Below are positions 47,661 to 59,084 of a DNA stretch of 64,000 nt, piece by piece. The DNA is from Brevipalpus yothersi (lineage: Eukaryota > Arthropoda > Arachnida > Trombidiformes > Tenuipalpidae), in assembly GCA_003956705.1 (NCBI GenBank), contig QZCP01000778.1:376331-440330 (forward strand), given 5' to 3'. The position numbers and the translations under genes were made by a program. The first letter of the stretch is position 1; every line of letters begins with the position of its first letter. A model generated the notes under the pieces. That model was not told the DNA's origin and ran no database searches. It saw nothing but the letters and a program-made list of their open reading frames with translations.

Positions 47661-48337
47661 GCGAAAATTGGAAACGTAATTATAAGATCATTCTGATCAA
47701 TTGAATGTGCCAGATTGGAAAGTTTTAGCAAGAAAAAGAAAATACTCACAAAATCGATTATTATCAGCACAATGTATGGAAAATCCCCGATCTTCCAATT
47801 TTGAATAGGTCAGACATTCTAATAACCCTCTAACAGAGAATCGGTCTAATTAATTTATTCAGTTAATAGTCGGTCACATTGTTAGTGTTCCGGGATCAGC
47901 TTTCGAATTGTTTTGATCGTCCAATTCTAACTGTGAAAACGAGTGTTGAGTGTTTGTGGTTCGAACAAACAAACAAACAAACTGCTACATCAAAAATAAT
48001 AATGAAAACAAAAGAAACAAAATAGACAAATTTGTGGACCATTCAAGAAGATAGTGGAAAAGAATTAAAGAGCTTGGAAAGAGAATTGGCAAAGATTCAT
48101 CATTCTAAACATTCTAAACACTGTTTCGATGACTGTTCATCCAAACGAGACAGTATTCTTGAAGGATGTCTTTCAAAATGCTCCTGAACTGTTAAGAAAA
48201 GTGTCGAGCACTAATGGATGGGAATCAAATTAAACTGTGAGAGGTTGGTAGAGAGAGAGATAGAGAGCTGATGTAACTTAATTCCTTTTGATGATGATGT
48301 TGTTGTTACAAGTTGGTAGAGAAAAAAAAGACAACTT
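47661..48337. other. Spacer after the EPIYDV-repeat gene
   Basis: About 680 bases with no recognised exon. A short (AAAC)n-like run lies near 47966-47980. Confidence 0.45.
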
Positions 48338-48580
48338 TCACGAACCAACAAACCAAGGTACAAAAATTTTTCCATCACATCGGCCACAATCATCGCTGAT
48401 GAACAATTGATGTTTGCCACTTGGTGTTGATATTGGGACAGTTTTAATGGTACCGGCAGTTTTCATCGAAAAATTTGTTGAAAGTGTAAAATTTTGCCAA
48501 CAACAGTTATTCGAAAAAGTTTTTGATTCTTGTCCACTTTTGGGACGGAAAACAATGTCAAGTGAACGTTGAATGACCAT
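48338..48580 (-). CDS. Hypothetical 80-residue cysteine-containing protein or exon
   Basis: Open frame of 80 codons on the minus strand from an ATG at 48580, 111 bases from the divergent start of the next gene. It contains four cysteines (NCCWQNF and DDCGRCDGK) and a mixed beta-like composition, and it is not low-complexity. It could be a small protein or one exon of a longer secreted protein. No family is recognised and no signal peptide is seen. Confidence 0.25.
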   Translation of the reverse strand: MVIQRSLDIVFRPKSGQESKTFSNNCCWQNFTLSTNFSMKTAGTIKTVPISTPSGKHQLFISDDCGRCDGKIFVPWFVGS

Positions 48581-48691
48581 CGATATATATCCATCTTATT
48601 GGCTTTTCTCCAATTAAGCTGTGTCCATCAATAGATCAATAGTCCTAGTTGGACTGAAAATCGATTCAAATTTCAAATAATTGTGCTCATA

Positions 48692-49357
48692 ATGATTCTC
48701 AAGCGTGTATTGCTAATGTTTCGAATGCTATTGATTGGATGTACTGTGAATATTGTAATTTGTTTAATTATTTCAACCATCGCTTCTGGTCAATCTCTAC
48801 AACAATCTGCTTACATTTCACATGGAAATGAAATCGTATTAGCCGATGAACCAGAGTGTAATAATGAAAATCATCGATCAAGAATAGTGATTTTGCCTGT
48901 GTTGGTTCCCCATCATGTCGACAGATCCGGTGGTGGTGGTGGAGGTGGTGGTGGAACTCAGATAAAAATTCTGCCCATGAATCAAATACCCATCATCATT
49001 AAGGCCAAACGAGGCAATGAACAAGTGATCAGTATTGATCCACAATCAATCGTTTCTGGTAACAATCAACATCATTCGAACAATAACGGAATACAATCAT
49101 CCAATCAACATCATAGAGTTCGAGGAAGTAACCAGAATCAACATGTATCATGGCCATTTCAGCAACAACGGCCAAAATTGGCTCTGGCCGGTGAAGAAAA
49201 GCCCGAAGGATTCATAATTGATGCTGATTATTCTTTGAATCGAGATTCTCCCAGTATTCGAATGCAAAAGATGCGGGAACATGAATTGCCAATTTTAAGT
49301 CAACTATTAATTAAGAATACCAACCAGAAGGATTTCGAATGGGACTATTTAAGTTAG
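48692..49357 (+). CDS. Hypothetical secreted protein, Gly/His/Asn/Gln-rich
   Basis: Single open frame of 221 residues starting at the ATG at 48692. The first 33 residues are a long hydrophobic leader (MLLIGCTVNIVICLIISTIA) with a possible cleavage after ASG, so the product is probably secreted or type II membrane-anchored. A nine-glycine run, then N/H/Q-rich sequence (about 120-160), occupy the middle. A more ordinary C-terminus ends WDYLS. No catalytic motif or known domain is visible. Function unknown. Confidence 0.55.
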   Translation: MILKRVLLMFRMLLIGCTVNIVICLIISTIASGQSLQQSAYISHGNEIVLADEPECNNENHRSRIVILPVLVPHHVDRSGGGGGGGGGTQIKILPMNQIPIIIKAKRGNEQVISIDPQSIVSGNNQHHSNNNGIQSSNQHHRVRGSNQNQHVSWPFQQQRPKLALAGEEKPEGFIIDADYSLNRDSPSIRMQKMREHELPILSQLLIKNTNQKDFEWDYLS

Positions 49358-50188
49358 GAACTTTCTCGATACCGAAGATTCAAAAAGCCTCCAAGATTTG
49401 AGATGCTTAGAGATCGACAAAACTCATTTCCTCTGAAAGTTCTAACTTTTTAAAATTTTTATGAGAAACTATGTTAAAAATGACAGTTTTTCCTCATGAG
49501 ATATATTGAATTCATTAAGTATTTCATCCATTCATTCATCCAAAAGTTTCCATTTTCTCATCAATGCAAATGTTCAATTGCCGAGCAAATAATTAAATTT
49601 ATAAAAACTGAATATTTTTTAAATGGAATACCCTTTTTGTTCTGTCGAAATTGCAACAAATGGATTCAAAAAGCTTAAGTTGAGAGAGAGAGAGAGAGAG
49701 AGAAAGATGAGTGTTTTTTTCATGAGGTGAATGGGTCCAAGAAAAAATTCATCAATTCTATTCGATTGAATTGATGAGTTTGACGAATTCTCATGGAATC
49801 AGGTCAACTCAAGAGAATACTATTGAATTCTGCGATCTTTATTTGGCAAATTCAAGCATCCAGATAGAAAGAAGATGCGCAGTTAAATCGTCGATCTATT
49901 TCAATTGTTGATGTCGGGAATCTTTTATTCTTGAAAGCGAGTCAATGCTCTAGCTTCGAAGTAAAGAACTTAATTTATTCGACTAAATCATCTTAAATAG
50001 AGACACCAGAGAAACGATATAATTCAACATTTACTCTCTTCTCTCGACTTTTTTGAGACAGCTTCCAGCGATTTTGAATGAATCGACAAAAAATTTTCAT
50101 CAAATAACGGGAGTTATGATTATCATTCAGAGAAATTATACATCAAACGTATTTTATCATCTTTTAAATTTTCCTTGAATTTTCTTTC
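49358..50188. other. Spacer between secreted-protein gene and Zasp-like gene
   Basis: About 830 bases of AT-rich convergent 3' DNA. I looked here on the minus strand for LIM-domain exons of the Zasp-like gene and found none. A short GA run lies at 49682-49703. Confidence 0.5.
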
Positions 50189-53100
50189 TCAGCACGAAGG
50201 ATGATCGAGAAGAGATGTCATCAAATGCTTGAAAGTTGTCGATTGAATTGTGTTCTCATGTCCATCGATTGTTGAAACTCGGTGATGAGGCAGCTCTGGA
50301 TTTTGAATATGTTGGTGTTGAGCTGGAAAATGGCCTGCATAATGTACTGGATGATTTGTAGTGCCAGGAGAATATATTTTCTCTTTACTTGGTGCATGAA
50401 CTTTGACGTTCTCTTGTTCTTGAATAAATTGCCAAGTCGGTGAATCTCTGATATTATTCAAAGGTGTACCTGATCTTCGTCCACTTATGATCGATTCAGA
50501 CGGTGAACCAATTCTTTTGATCGGACTAAAGAGAATTAAAATTATTTAAGGGTAGGTAAGAAAAAGTTTTGAAGAGAAATCCAGAATTCGAAAAGAGTTT
50601 GTAGACTGAAATTCTTTGGAAAAATTCCAGCAAATACTTACGGAACTAAAGTTTCCGCTATTGTGTCGTTACTGTAGACATTGATCGGCGAATTATATTG
50701 AAGATGAACAACTTTTTCAGGATTCACAGGAATATTATTCCCAAACTGAATGATAGAATTGAAAGAAAAAGTTTCCATCAAGGAATCGATATTTAATGAT
50801 CGTTTATTTCATTACTACCTTATTCATTACTTGACGAAGTTTTTCTGGCCTCGGTACGGGTGAAGATACTCTTGGACTCTGTTGCCAGCCAGGATCTTTC
50901 ATATATTTCAAATAAGATCCAACAGGATAGTCGTGAATTGGCTTTGGTTTCGGCATGACCATAGGTATTGTTCGATGCGGCTGAAATAATAATAAGTAAG
51001 GGTTTCTGGTGAGTTTTTCTGGATTCTCTCAATCAAAAACTTTTGTCAACTCCTTCCTTGCAACCGATTTATCTGACATATGATTGACTGTAAGAATTTT
51101 TAATATTATAAAACTCATCATTATGGATAATAAAGTTGCCAAATAGACTGGACTCAACTCTGTGTGATTACTGTTCAGAGTAATAATAGTAATAGTAATA
51201 GTAATTAGTGAGAATCAACGCTTACCTGATTCACTACAGCCTGACGTTCTTTTTCCTTTTCTTGTTCATACAGAATTTTCTCCTGTTCACTGGGCAAAAT
51301 TGCATTGTTCACCTCAAAATGTGGGATGATTCCAGCATTGAATGGAATATTGGGTTTTGATTGAGGTTTTACTGGTGGACTGTGAGGCAGATTCCTTGGG
51401 GCAGTATTCATGTTCATATTCATGTTCATATTCATTTTCATATTCATATTCATATTTTTATTCGAAACTGGGGCAGGAGGAGGAGGAGAGCTTGGAGTGA
51501 AAACTGTTAACCGGAAGTGAAACATAATTAGATATTTTTCACAAGAAAGAATTATAGATTGATGGAAATAATAATAAATACGCAAACGATACTGACCATT
51601 GGCTGAGTTCCGTTGAACAGTCATCTGGAGAGTATTATTAACTCTTTTGATCATATCACTTGCCTGATGCTGAGGAATTATGGGATTTATAGTGGAGGTT
51701 GAATTAATGCCCAGAACCACATCTCCAGTTTGTAAGCCAGCATAGCTGGCTGGACTTCCATATGAGACCTATCAGATGATCATTCAAAAGGGTTAAATCA
51801 CACTGGAACGGGACTGTGAAAATATTTCAAGCATTTTGCTCCGATTTTTTTTGGAGGCTACAATACGGAATGATCGTTAAATTTATTTTTAGTACCAACA
51901 ATTTGGGGACAAATTGATTTTAGGGAATTTAATACATAGTTTATTGTTCAACTAGATGAACAGATAAAAGGGTTGTTTACTGTACACCAGGTCATTCGAT
52001 TCTTGGGATCTAGGTCTGAAAGATTAGTAACAGCTTGCTCCAAATATTCTAATCTGATCATTCCTTGTATTTTGGAAAGGCATGAAAGTGCATCACTGAG
52101 ATGGGCCAAGATTAAAAGCTGCAGCTATTTCGGTTCACAATTCAAGGATCTGAGCTCATCTGAAATTCGAGACACAAAGTTACTCTTCTCATTCTTTTCG
52201 TTCTTTTCATTTCTCTAAACATCCGAGACATCCATCACCATTGCGTAGCATAGAAAAAAAGAGACTTTTTCTTCACTTGCTGAACACAACTTTAGCTTGG
52301 GCTGATATAATGACATGACAATGTCATAATTTTTGCTCTTTTCCACCAACATTTCAGTCTACTATATACTCTCGAAACTCAACTCAACTCTGATGAACAA
52401 AAAAGCAATGATTACAAGCCAAATGCGAATTAGAAAATCTCAACTAAATGGTTCAAATATATTATTCAAATGAGCCAACATCTATTCCTCTCAACTGGTT
52501 AGTAGTTAGATCGATTGTCTCATAAGTAAGTAACGTTCCACCTCATGAACTTGAGGCGCTGAAAAGATGAAGTGATGATGGTAGAAGTAGTGTGTATAAA
52601 ACATCATCCTACATGTACTAATGTACTAATGTTGCATCACAAAAAAGATGAGGCCTGAAAAGTTGTGAAAAGTTTTGACATCTTTCAATGATGCATCAAA
52701 GTTAATAGTCAGCATCACAAGTGAGAATGACGAATCTTTTGAAGATCCTTTCTATATAAGAAAAAATAGATTTTGAGTCACTTTTCTCTCTTTTTTATGG
52801 GAAAACTTGAGCATCTCTACCCAATTGTTGTTTGCAAATTTAATTGGAATATCCTTCTCGTCTTGTGAAGTTTGATAGAATTCATCGAGAGTCTTGAAGC
52901 AAACTTCTCACGCTCATTCACATAATCTGAAATTTGTCGATTTCTATTCTCTCTGAGATTCACTCTTACATACTCATGCTTTATGAGGTTTGTAGTAAAA
53001 TCGATTTTGGAAATTCTTGAAAACTACTATCGCATGAGGCACCAATAGTCTTGTGTTTCTGAAAATTTCCAATCGCGTGAAGGAAAAGGTGCCTCTGATC

Positions 53101-53501
53101 AGGCGAGACTATGATGCAGACTGATAACTTGGAAGAAATTTTTAGAAACACGATGAGACAAGGAATGGATGATGGTATTGTTCCAGTTCTCTCAAATACT
53201 TTCAAGACGGAAACTATACAGTTTCAGGGCATGAATTTGGAATTAATCTATATTTTGAGGAGATAAACTAGCTGCTTGGTCAAAAAATACTCAGAAACTC
53301 TACGAAACTCTATTTTTTCTAGCTAGAACTCACGTTTTGAACACACAGTGGCACGTTTCCACACTCAGCACCTCCAACCAACCGGAAGCCCCAAGCAGCG
53401 TTGATATCATTCCGGTGGATATTGATGTTCACTATTTCTCCACACTGGATCGAAGGAATCTGATTCCTATACATTGAATCATTTCCACTGAGCGATGGCA
53501 T
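50189..53501 (-). CDS. Zasp: Zasp/ALP-type PDZ protein lacking LIM domains
   Basis: Exons 53334-53501, 51597-51768, 51226-51503, 50819-50980, 50642-50745 and 50189-50525 encode 406 residues. The PDZ domain (about 25-110) has the carboxylate loop WGFRLVGG and SYAGLQTGDVVLGIN. A Zasp motif lies at 276-293 (QYNSPINVYSNDTIAETL), nearly identical in pattern to Drosophila Zasp52 QYNTPVGIYSDESIAETL. Such proteins bind alpha-actinin at muscle Z-discs. The segment between is proline-rich and includes an (Asn-Met)n run at about 130-148. The C-terminus (RDSPTWQFIQEQEN and onward) has no LIM fingers, whereas most Zasp/Enigma proteins have one to four. So this is either a LIM-less family member or a short isoform. 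Intron 1 is about 1.6 kb. Upstream non-coding or coding exons may exist. Confidence 0.88.
51408..51455 (-). repeat. 6-bp coding repeat, (Asn-Met)n
   Basis: Repeats of AATATG/AACATG on the minus strand give alternating Asn-Met in the Zasp-like linker, with one Lys interruption. Confidence 0.85.
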
Positions 53502-54112
53502 GAATACTAGGATTCACTGATTTAATCGAAAAATTTATCTCGCAAGACTAGAGCTGAAGGAGGAAGTGTAGAGAACTTTTGTCGATCAAGTGTGAATGTC
53601 GAAACTCTAGCTACTTCTCACTTTTTGAGAAAGTGATTCAGATGGAGAGAGAAAGAAAGAAAGAGAGAGAGCAAAGGGTTGACAAACATTTTTTATCAAG
53701 CTCAGAGATCAGCATGATGGAGTATATATTCTGGTTAGAAGAATCAGCAAAAATCTTCCACCCGCAAGCTCCGATGAGAGATGTAAAGAGGAGTGGAATT
53801 TAAAGTTAGATCGAAAAAGAAGGAGGAGAGAATGAAAAATAAACGCGGATTGGATCCAAGTGTCAGACATAAAGAAGTGCATACTAAGCAAAAAAATTTT
53901 TTTTTCTCTTCTTCTCTCATGAATACTCTAGGAAACAAACAATCAGGCCATGAGTGTGAAAAAGAATTGAATCTATCTCAAGGAAGTGGAGCATTTTTTG
54001 ACAATGCGCGCTAAATATTTTAGAAAATTTCTGTTTTATGAATGGATAATAATGTATATAATCCATTCACTCAGAAATTCATGCCTCATCAAATTGATGG
54101 ATTGCTTGTTAT
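53502..54112. other. Spacer upstream of the Zasp-like ATG
   Basis: About 600 bases with short GA-rich patches (53642-53672). No confident exon. Confidence 0.4.
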
Positions 54113-54563
54113 TTACAATTTCGTCGGAAAATTGATCGATGAATCAGTCGATGGATTTGAACTGTTGCTATATCTTAGATGTTCATGGTCAAGTCGAAAA
54201 ATCTGGCGAACAAAATGTTGAACTAAAATCTTGGAGATTTCTGATTGAAATGAATATGCTACCTGTTTAAGGATCAAACACATTCCGTGAGGCTCGGTCA
54301 CTTTTAAGTTTGGAGAATACCATTGCTAAGACAAAAACTTTTGCCAATTGCGGATACTAACATGGACAATGGATGATTAATTGGAAAGGAAAAATAAATT
54401 TTACCTGGTTCCCTTTTCTTGATGAGTTGACTCGAAAATTTCTTGGAAGCGTAAAATAGTTTCGATTAGAACCAATCGAATTTCTCCATTCAGGTGGTGT
54501 TTCCTGGTTGACTCCTGGAGATCTTCTTGGTAATCGGTAAAAAGCTGGTCGTTCCATTAACAT
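54113..54563 (-). CDS. Hypothetical two-exon gene or upstream exons of the Zasp-like gene
   Basis: Minus-strand exons 54405-54563 and 54113-54325 join in phase 0 and would encode 123 residues. The first has an ordinary protein-like composition (RLPRRSPGVN, PPEWRNSIGS, FTLPRNFRVN). The second starts after a good pyrimidine-rich acceptor (QWYSPNLKVTEPHGMCLILK). A possible donor after LILKQ could instead splice toward the Zasp-like PDZ exon about 750 bases downstream. No known domain is visible. Confidence 0.25.
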
Positions 54564-55974
54564 GGGAAAATTTTTGAACTTTTAAAATTTTCTCTTGCCT
54601 CCACTAGTGAGAAAGTTTTTCCAAAGATAATAATAACTGTCAGTAGAAGATTTTGTCACCAATTGAAGCACTTTCTAAAGTTGCAAGCTTTGAAGTGAGT
54701 TCTACTAACTCATTTAAATTCGATTTTGTTTTGTCGTCAAACTTTGTCCATGAGCTGTAACATTTCCGATATGTGTTATTCATTCGGAGACTTTTACGTA
54801 AACCTTTCTTGCTAACATTTGTGTGAGAAAAGACTTGAAAAGTTGTATGTGTGCATGAAACATCATGAAAATATTCTCGAAGGAGACAGAATTTTGGAAA
54901 AAGAGTAAAAAGAATCACTCAGATGCGCTGCTGTGCTCCACCCCCCAACTATACTGAATGTTTCCTGGACAGATAGAAGAATTTTTTTCTTCTCGACACA
55001 CAACAGACTGAGCCTTTCTGGCGGATTTGAGGCACAAAATTCAACATTCTACTAGACACACATTTGGCATCTAGCTCGTTAGCAGCTTGTGTGAATTCTT
55101 TCGTCGTTGTCACGGTAATTGTGGTATATTTTATTTTTAGTTACACTTACTAAGATTCTTTTGAACAGAATAAGACAAGGAATTGAAATGAAGAAATTTG
55201 ATTCATGAAATAATTGGGAAAAATGAGAGAGAAATTTTTTCTTTCAAATTAATTTTCTTTTCCCCTCTGTTTGTGAGTAAAATTTCATGCAGACTAACAA
55301 GAGCCATTGCAGAGGTATTGAAATTTGAATGGAATGTCAACGTCTGAAAATGATTTTGTAAAATCTAAGAAGAATTCCCCTGCTTTCTAGATCAAAATAC
55401 TAGCCGTCTGGTATGATTATTTTCTTTTTAGACGACTTTTTCTTCCGTTATGATCATTTGAATCAGATGATCGAATACAAAAAGCATATTTCCATGAAAT
55501 TTTAGTCCATCAGAATCCACTTTGAATTCCCATCATTATTTCGTTTTTGTACATGGATGACCAAGATGGAGTGATAAAATGTTGCTTATGAGCTTGATAC
55601 CAAACCCCATACTTGCTGAGGAGGGCCGATTTCATTTGGATGAGGGAAAGTTTTAGTGTCATAATTTATCTTTCAGGGAAGAATTTCTCTCTTACTCAAT
55701 CCGAGCCATTCAACCTATTAATTGCGAGGAAGAGATCATCAACATAATCTCATCCAATGCAGAACTTTTCAGCCACATATAGCAAAATGACTAGAGAATT
55801 GAACACGCCTCTGCGATTGAATTGCTTCTTTTTTGATGAAAAATGGTGATGAGGCTCCTATAAAAGAGAGTATTTGATGTAAAGACCAATATTGGACAAG
55901 GAAAATGTCTCACTTATCTTACCAACAAATGCAAGAACTTTGATATTTTGTGAAAAGCCTTCTAGTATTTTGCC
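54564..55974. other. Interval with no confirmed exon
   Basis: Several short minus-strand frames (for example 54640-54918, and 55740-55930 with acceptors) could be exons of the propeptide-like gene that starts at 56350. None shows a cystine-knot pattern. Otherwise AT-rich. Confidence 0.35.
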
Positions 55975-56350
55975 TCACTTAACTGAGTGATCAAAGGAGA
56001 ATTGAAGAAGTGATCTCACAAACTTGGTTACGTTGAAATGAAGCCAGAATGGACTACCTTCGAATGAATTGCAATCCAGATCACTTTCACCGAGCCGAGT
56101 ATCGAGTAGTAGCAAATCGCTTCTCTGTTGGAAAGAGAGAATAAAATAAGACTTGATAAGCCACAATCAGGGAAACATTTACCTTTGGATCTGGAAAATA
56201 ATTGAACATGGAAAGTTCAATCGTTAAAATTCCATGTTTTTCAAGGAAAAGTTTTATCCGGAAGAATTCATCAAAATGGATGTGATTTTCATATCTCTCA
56301 TCGTGTTCGATTGAGATCAATTGTAGATTACAGAGAACCAAAAAACTTTT
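55975..56350 (-). pseudogene. TGF-beta-family propeptide-like exons (partial or decayed)
   Basis: Two minus-strand exons, 56183-56350 and 55975-56124, separated by a 58-base GT-AG intron, read in one frame. The sequence IELSMFNYF, then LLLLDTRLG, then FWLHFNVTKFV follows the latency-associated propeptide pattern of BMP/GDF ligands (for example LLDTRLV then FDVSPAV in BMP4). The frame stops at a TGA (55975). After it the same frame continues with NIKVLAFVG, then a canonical donor, an acceptor near 55859 and SSPFFIKKEA ending in a basic QSQRR. These again fit a propeptide, so the stop may mark decay or a mis-modelled intron. No mature cystine-knot domain was found up to 54 kb. The call is an inference from pattern. 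Confidence 0.3.
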
Positions 56351-58634
56351 CTACTTGATTTCCAAATCATCCTACCAATAAAATATGAGAAGTGAGTTAA
56401 ACCAAGAGTACAATCAAATCATCTTAACCATCGCAACTTACCCATACAAGGATCGTTCTCATCAAAAGTGAGACAATTATTTCCTAATCATAATGGCTAG
56501 AAGAAGGCCAATAGTCAGTGAAGAAAATTTGTCAATGAACTTTCTAATGATAGCTCAAGCTCTGTAAAATTGAAAATAAAATTAAATTCAAATAACCGTA
56601 AAGAATTTTTCGAATCAACATTCAAGCTACTTGATTGTCACTGCTTACCTTTCCACCTTCACACTGATGTCACCCTTGTCAAATTATAACTTAGTATCTA
56701 CATCATCATTAAAGACTGTATCATACAGCCAACATTGTTTGAAATGGCTAAAGTTTAGCCATTATAAATTGGACATAAACATGAATGATGAACATCAGTG
56801 ATGTTACATCACCAAAACTGTTTGGTCACATGACCTGAGTGGGAGGCGGATCTTGAGGAGAAAGATTGCATCATTCTTTTACTTTACACGGTTTTGTGAA
56901 TCTTGTTCTTCAGAAGAACTTCCTTTTCTGGTCCAGGAGGTTCTAATTTCAATGAAGTGCATCGGAAACTAACTCATATTCAATCAAGAATATTGGACAG
57001 GTCAGATGATTGCTTAATCCTATTACTGTTGACCGGATTTGTGAGATAAGTTTTGAATTTCAGAACTTTCCTGATTTTGAGAGCTCATACACAATGAGGG
57101 CGATGATATGATATGATCTCCTTTATGGACTCATAAGTCGATAGAAGCTCAAAATTTTGGTGAAAACGATAAATTAACGTTGAGTGTTCCCATGGAAAAA
57201 GATTTCGTTTGAGTATGTGTGTAGACAGTTGATAGAATTGATACATTTCCATTTTTTTTCCTTCTCAAACCATTTTTTAACACAATTCATTGGTGATGAA
57301 TGATCGAAAGTCTGGCAATAAAATCCAGTCAATCTCATACTTGAGCCGTCAGCTCTCTTTTTCATCACTATCATCCCTAATGGCTTCTTTGATCAGAATA
57401 AGATGCAGAAAATTACAGGGAAACCCCTTTAAAGGTGAGCGTCAAGTTTCATTGATTCTTTTATATCTCTTCTCATTTTGAAGTATCACATTTACAGTAG
57501 TTGGCCAAGAAATGGTCTGTTCGGATCATTAAATTGGGAATCCCGAAAATGAGCGGTTCCACACGAATGTGAGAGGGATAGTCCTGATTTCCAGATTGGA
57601 GAGAGAGCTCTTGAGAAACTCGAGGATATTTTTTCAGGATTTTTGATAAAAAAAATGAATTCAAAGAGTGTTTGATTGATCATCAATTGTTCTATTAGAA
57701 CTATTCTTGAATCAGTTGATAATCGCCTAGTTGTGTTTGAGGCTTTCATGTTAGTGAAATATACTTATTTCCATATGAATCGAGATGAGTATGATTCCCA
57801 TCTGACAACTCTCTGATTGTGAGTCCAACTAAAGCGATTGAATGTTGATGAGAACTTGAGGACACTCAATTGAGGATTAAGAATTTTGGCTTTTATTTTT
57901 ATAGTTTACAATTCATTCGAAAAATGAATGAAACAAAGAGAGGTAGTTTTTCACAAAAAATAAAAAACCATCCATGATAGTTGAAAGTTTACAGCTATCA
58001 ATATTTCTCCAATTCATGAACCTACTTCTACGTGGGTATTTGATCTCACATGGTGAGAAGAAGAAAGAAAGTTTAAGAAAAATATTTCAAGCTGATAATG
58101 ACAACAAATACTGAATCAAGCTCGGTAAAATAGAAGAAAGCATAGAAGTTTTATGAGGCGAAAGAATATGGAATAGATTTCCAAAAGTGGGTTGAAATGA
58201 CACAACTTATTGATGATTGCGATCTATTTACATTAAACACAGAATAGAGGAGGGTAAAGATAACTTTGCATGAGTCTACCAGAGAGGCTGATCTTATCAG
58301 GCCATATCTCTCTGAGCAATCAGACCAAAATAATATTGAAGCTCCAACTAATGTTACGACTTAGAATCATTACACAATTATTGAATTTCTTGGTGCCCGG
58401 TCAATAGAGATCAGTGGCTGATTATTTGTTTCAATCAGGTTTGCATATGTTCTGAGAATCGTTATTAGATTGGAACGACAGGATTGGATCCTTGAAATAG
58501 TGATGATCCAGTTTACCATGGAAAACTACAGGTAGCTGGGAAGATATCGTTGACTTTGTTAACAGTATTGAGCTGCCAATTCGTCCATATTTTACGTACA
58601 AACATTGAATTCTTTGAATTACTTGTCAGGCGAA
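56351..58634. other. 2.3 kb interval without a recognised gene
   Basis: Short open frames on both strands, none with a family signature. Could include 5' exons of the propeptide-like gene on the minus strand. Confidence 0.45.
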
Positions 58635-59084
58635 TCAGTAGTCAGCCCGGTCGGATTTTGGTCCAAATAAAGATCGAAATGTATCCGCTGAGATCTGGTC
58701 ACGAATTTCGTCTCCACTGATCTTATTTAACATGGATCCAGTTACATGGGCTCGGAGAACTTCTTTTAAGAGACCAAGCTCTTTAGAAAGTATCTCAATT
58801 TTTTTGGTTAGCTCATCATTTTCTCCTCTAAGCTTAATAACACGAGCTTGAGTTTCAAGTGTGGCTTTTTTGGACTTATTTCGAGATTTTTTCACTGCTT
58901 GATTATTGCGCTCACGACGCCTTTTGTATTCATCAGAATTTTTGGGCAATTGAACACGATTAACTCTCGCATATTGGCGACTCGTTTCCGATGATCCTTG
59001 ATTAGATTCCGATGAATAACCGTTATTCGTGTTATCATCCTCCTCTTTGATCAGTCTTTTGAGTCTTTTTGCATTAGGGCCCAT
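58635..59084 (-). CDS. CEBPG: C/EBP-gamma-like bZIP transcription factor
   Basis: Single exon. From the ATG at 59084 it encodes 149 residues; an in-frame ATG at 59147 would add a hydrophobic 21-residue leader unlikely in a nuclear protein. The basic region NSDEYKRRRERNNQAVKKSR is the C/EBP signature (RERNNxAVxKSR). A leucine zipper follows (VIKLRGENDELTKKIEILSKELGLL, with heptad-spaced hydrophobics). There is no large activation domain, and the size matches vertebrate C/EBP-gamma (150) and Drosophila Irbp18, which act as dimer partners of ATF4-type and other bZIP proteins. The N-terminus has a basic RLKRLIKEE stretch and a Ser/Asn-rich linker. Upstream is a pyrimidine-rich spacer. Confidence 0.93.
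   Translation of the reverse strand: MGPNAKRLKRLIKEEDDNTNNGYSSESNQGSSETSRQYARVNRVQLPKNSDEYKRRRERNNQAVKKSRNKSKKATLETQARVIKLRGENDELTKKIEILSKELGLLKEVLRAHVTGSMLNKISGDEIRDQISADTFRSLFGPKSDRADY

Noticed and set aside
49496..49678. Plus-strand frame with CKC and CRNCNKW, like a zinc finger
   Set aside because: Short, in the 3' region after a stop codon, no domain consensus.
51973..52218. 81-codon plus-strand frame inside Zasp-like intron 1
   Set aside because: No homologue or splice context; antisense to an intron.
54919..54975. Plus-strand CCAPPPNYTEC, reminiscent of the CCxP of TGF-beta ligands
   Set aside because: Wrong strand relative to the propeptide-like exons and lacking the other knot cysteines.
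55681..55800. Minus-strand DYVDDLFLA resembling the YVDD box of reverse transcriptase
   Set aside because: Flanked by in-frame stops, and no other reverse transcriptase, integrase or terminal-repeat signal nearby. Probably chance.
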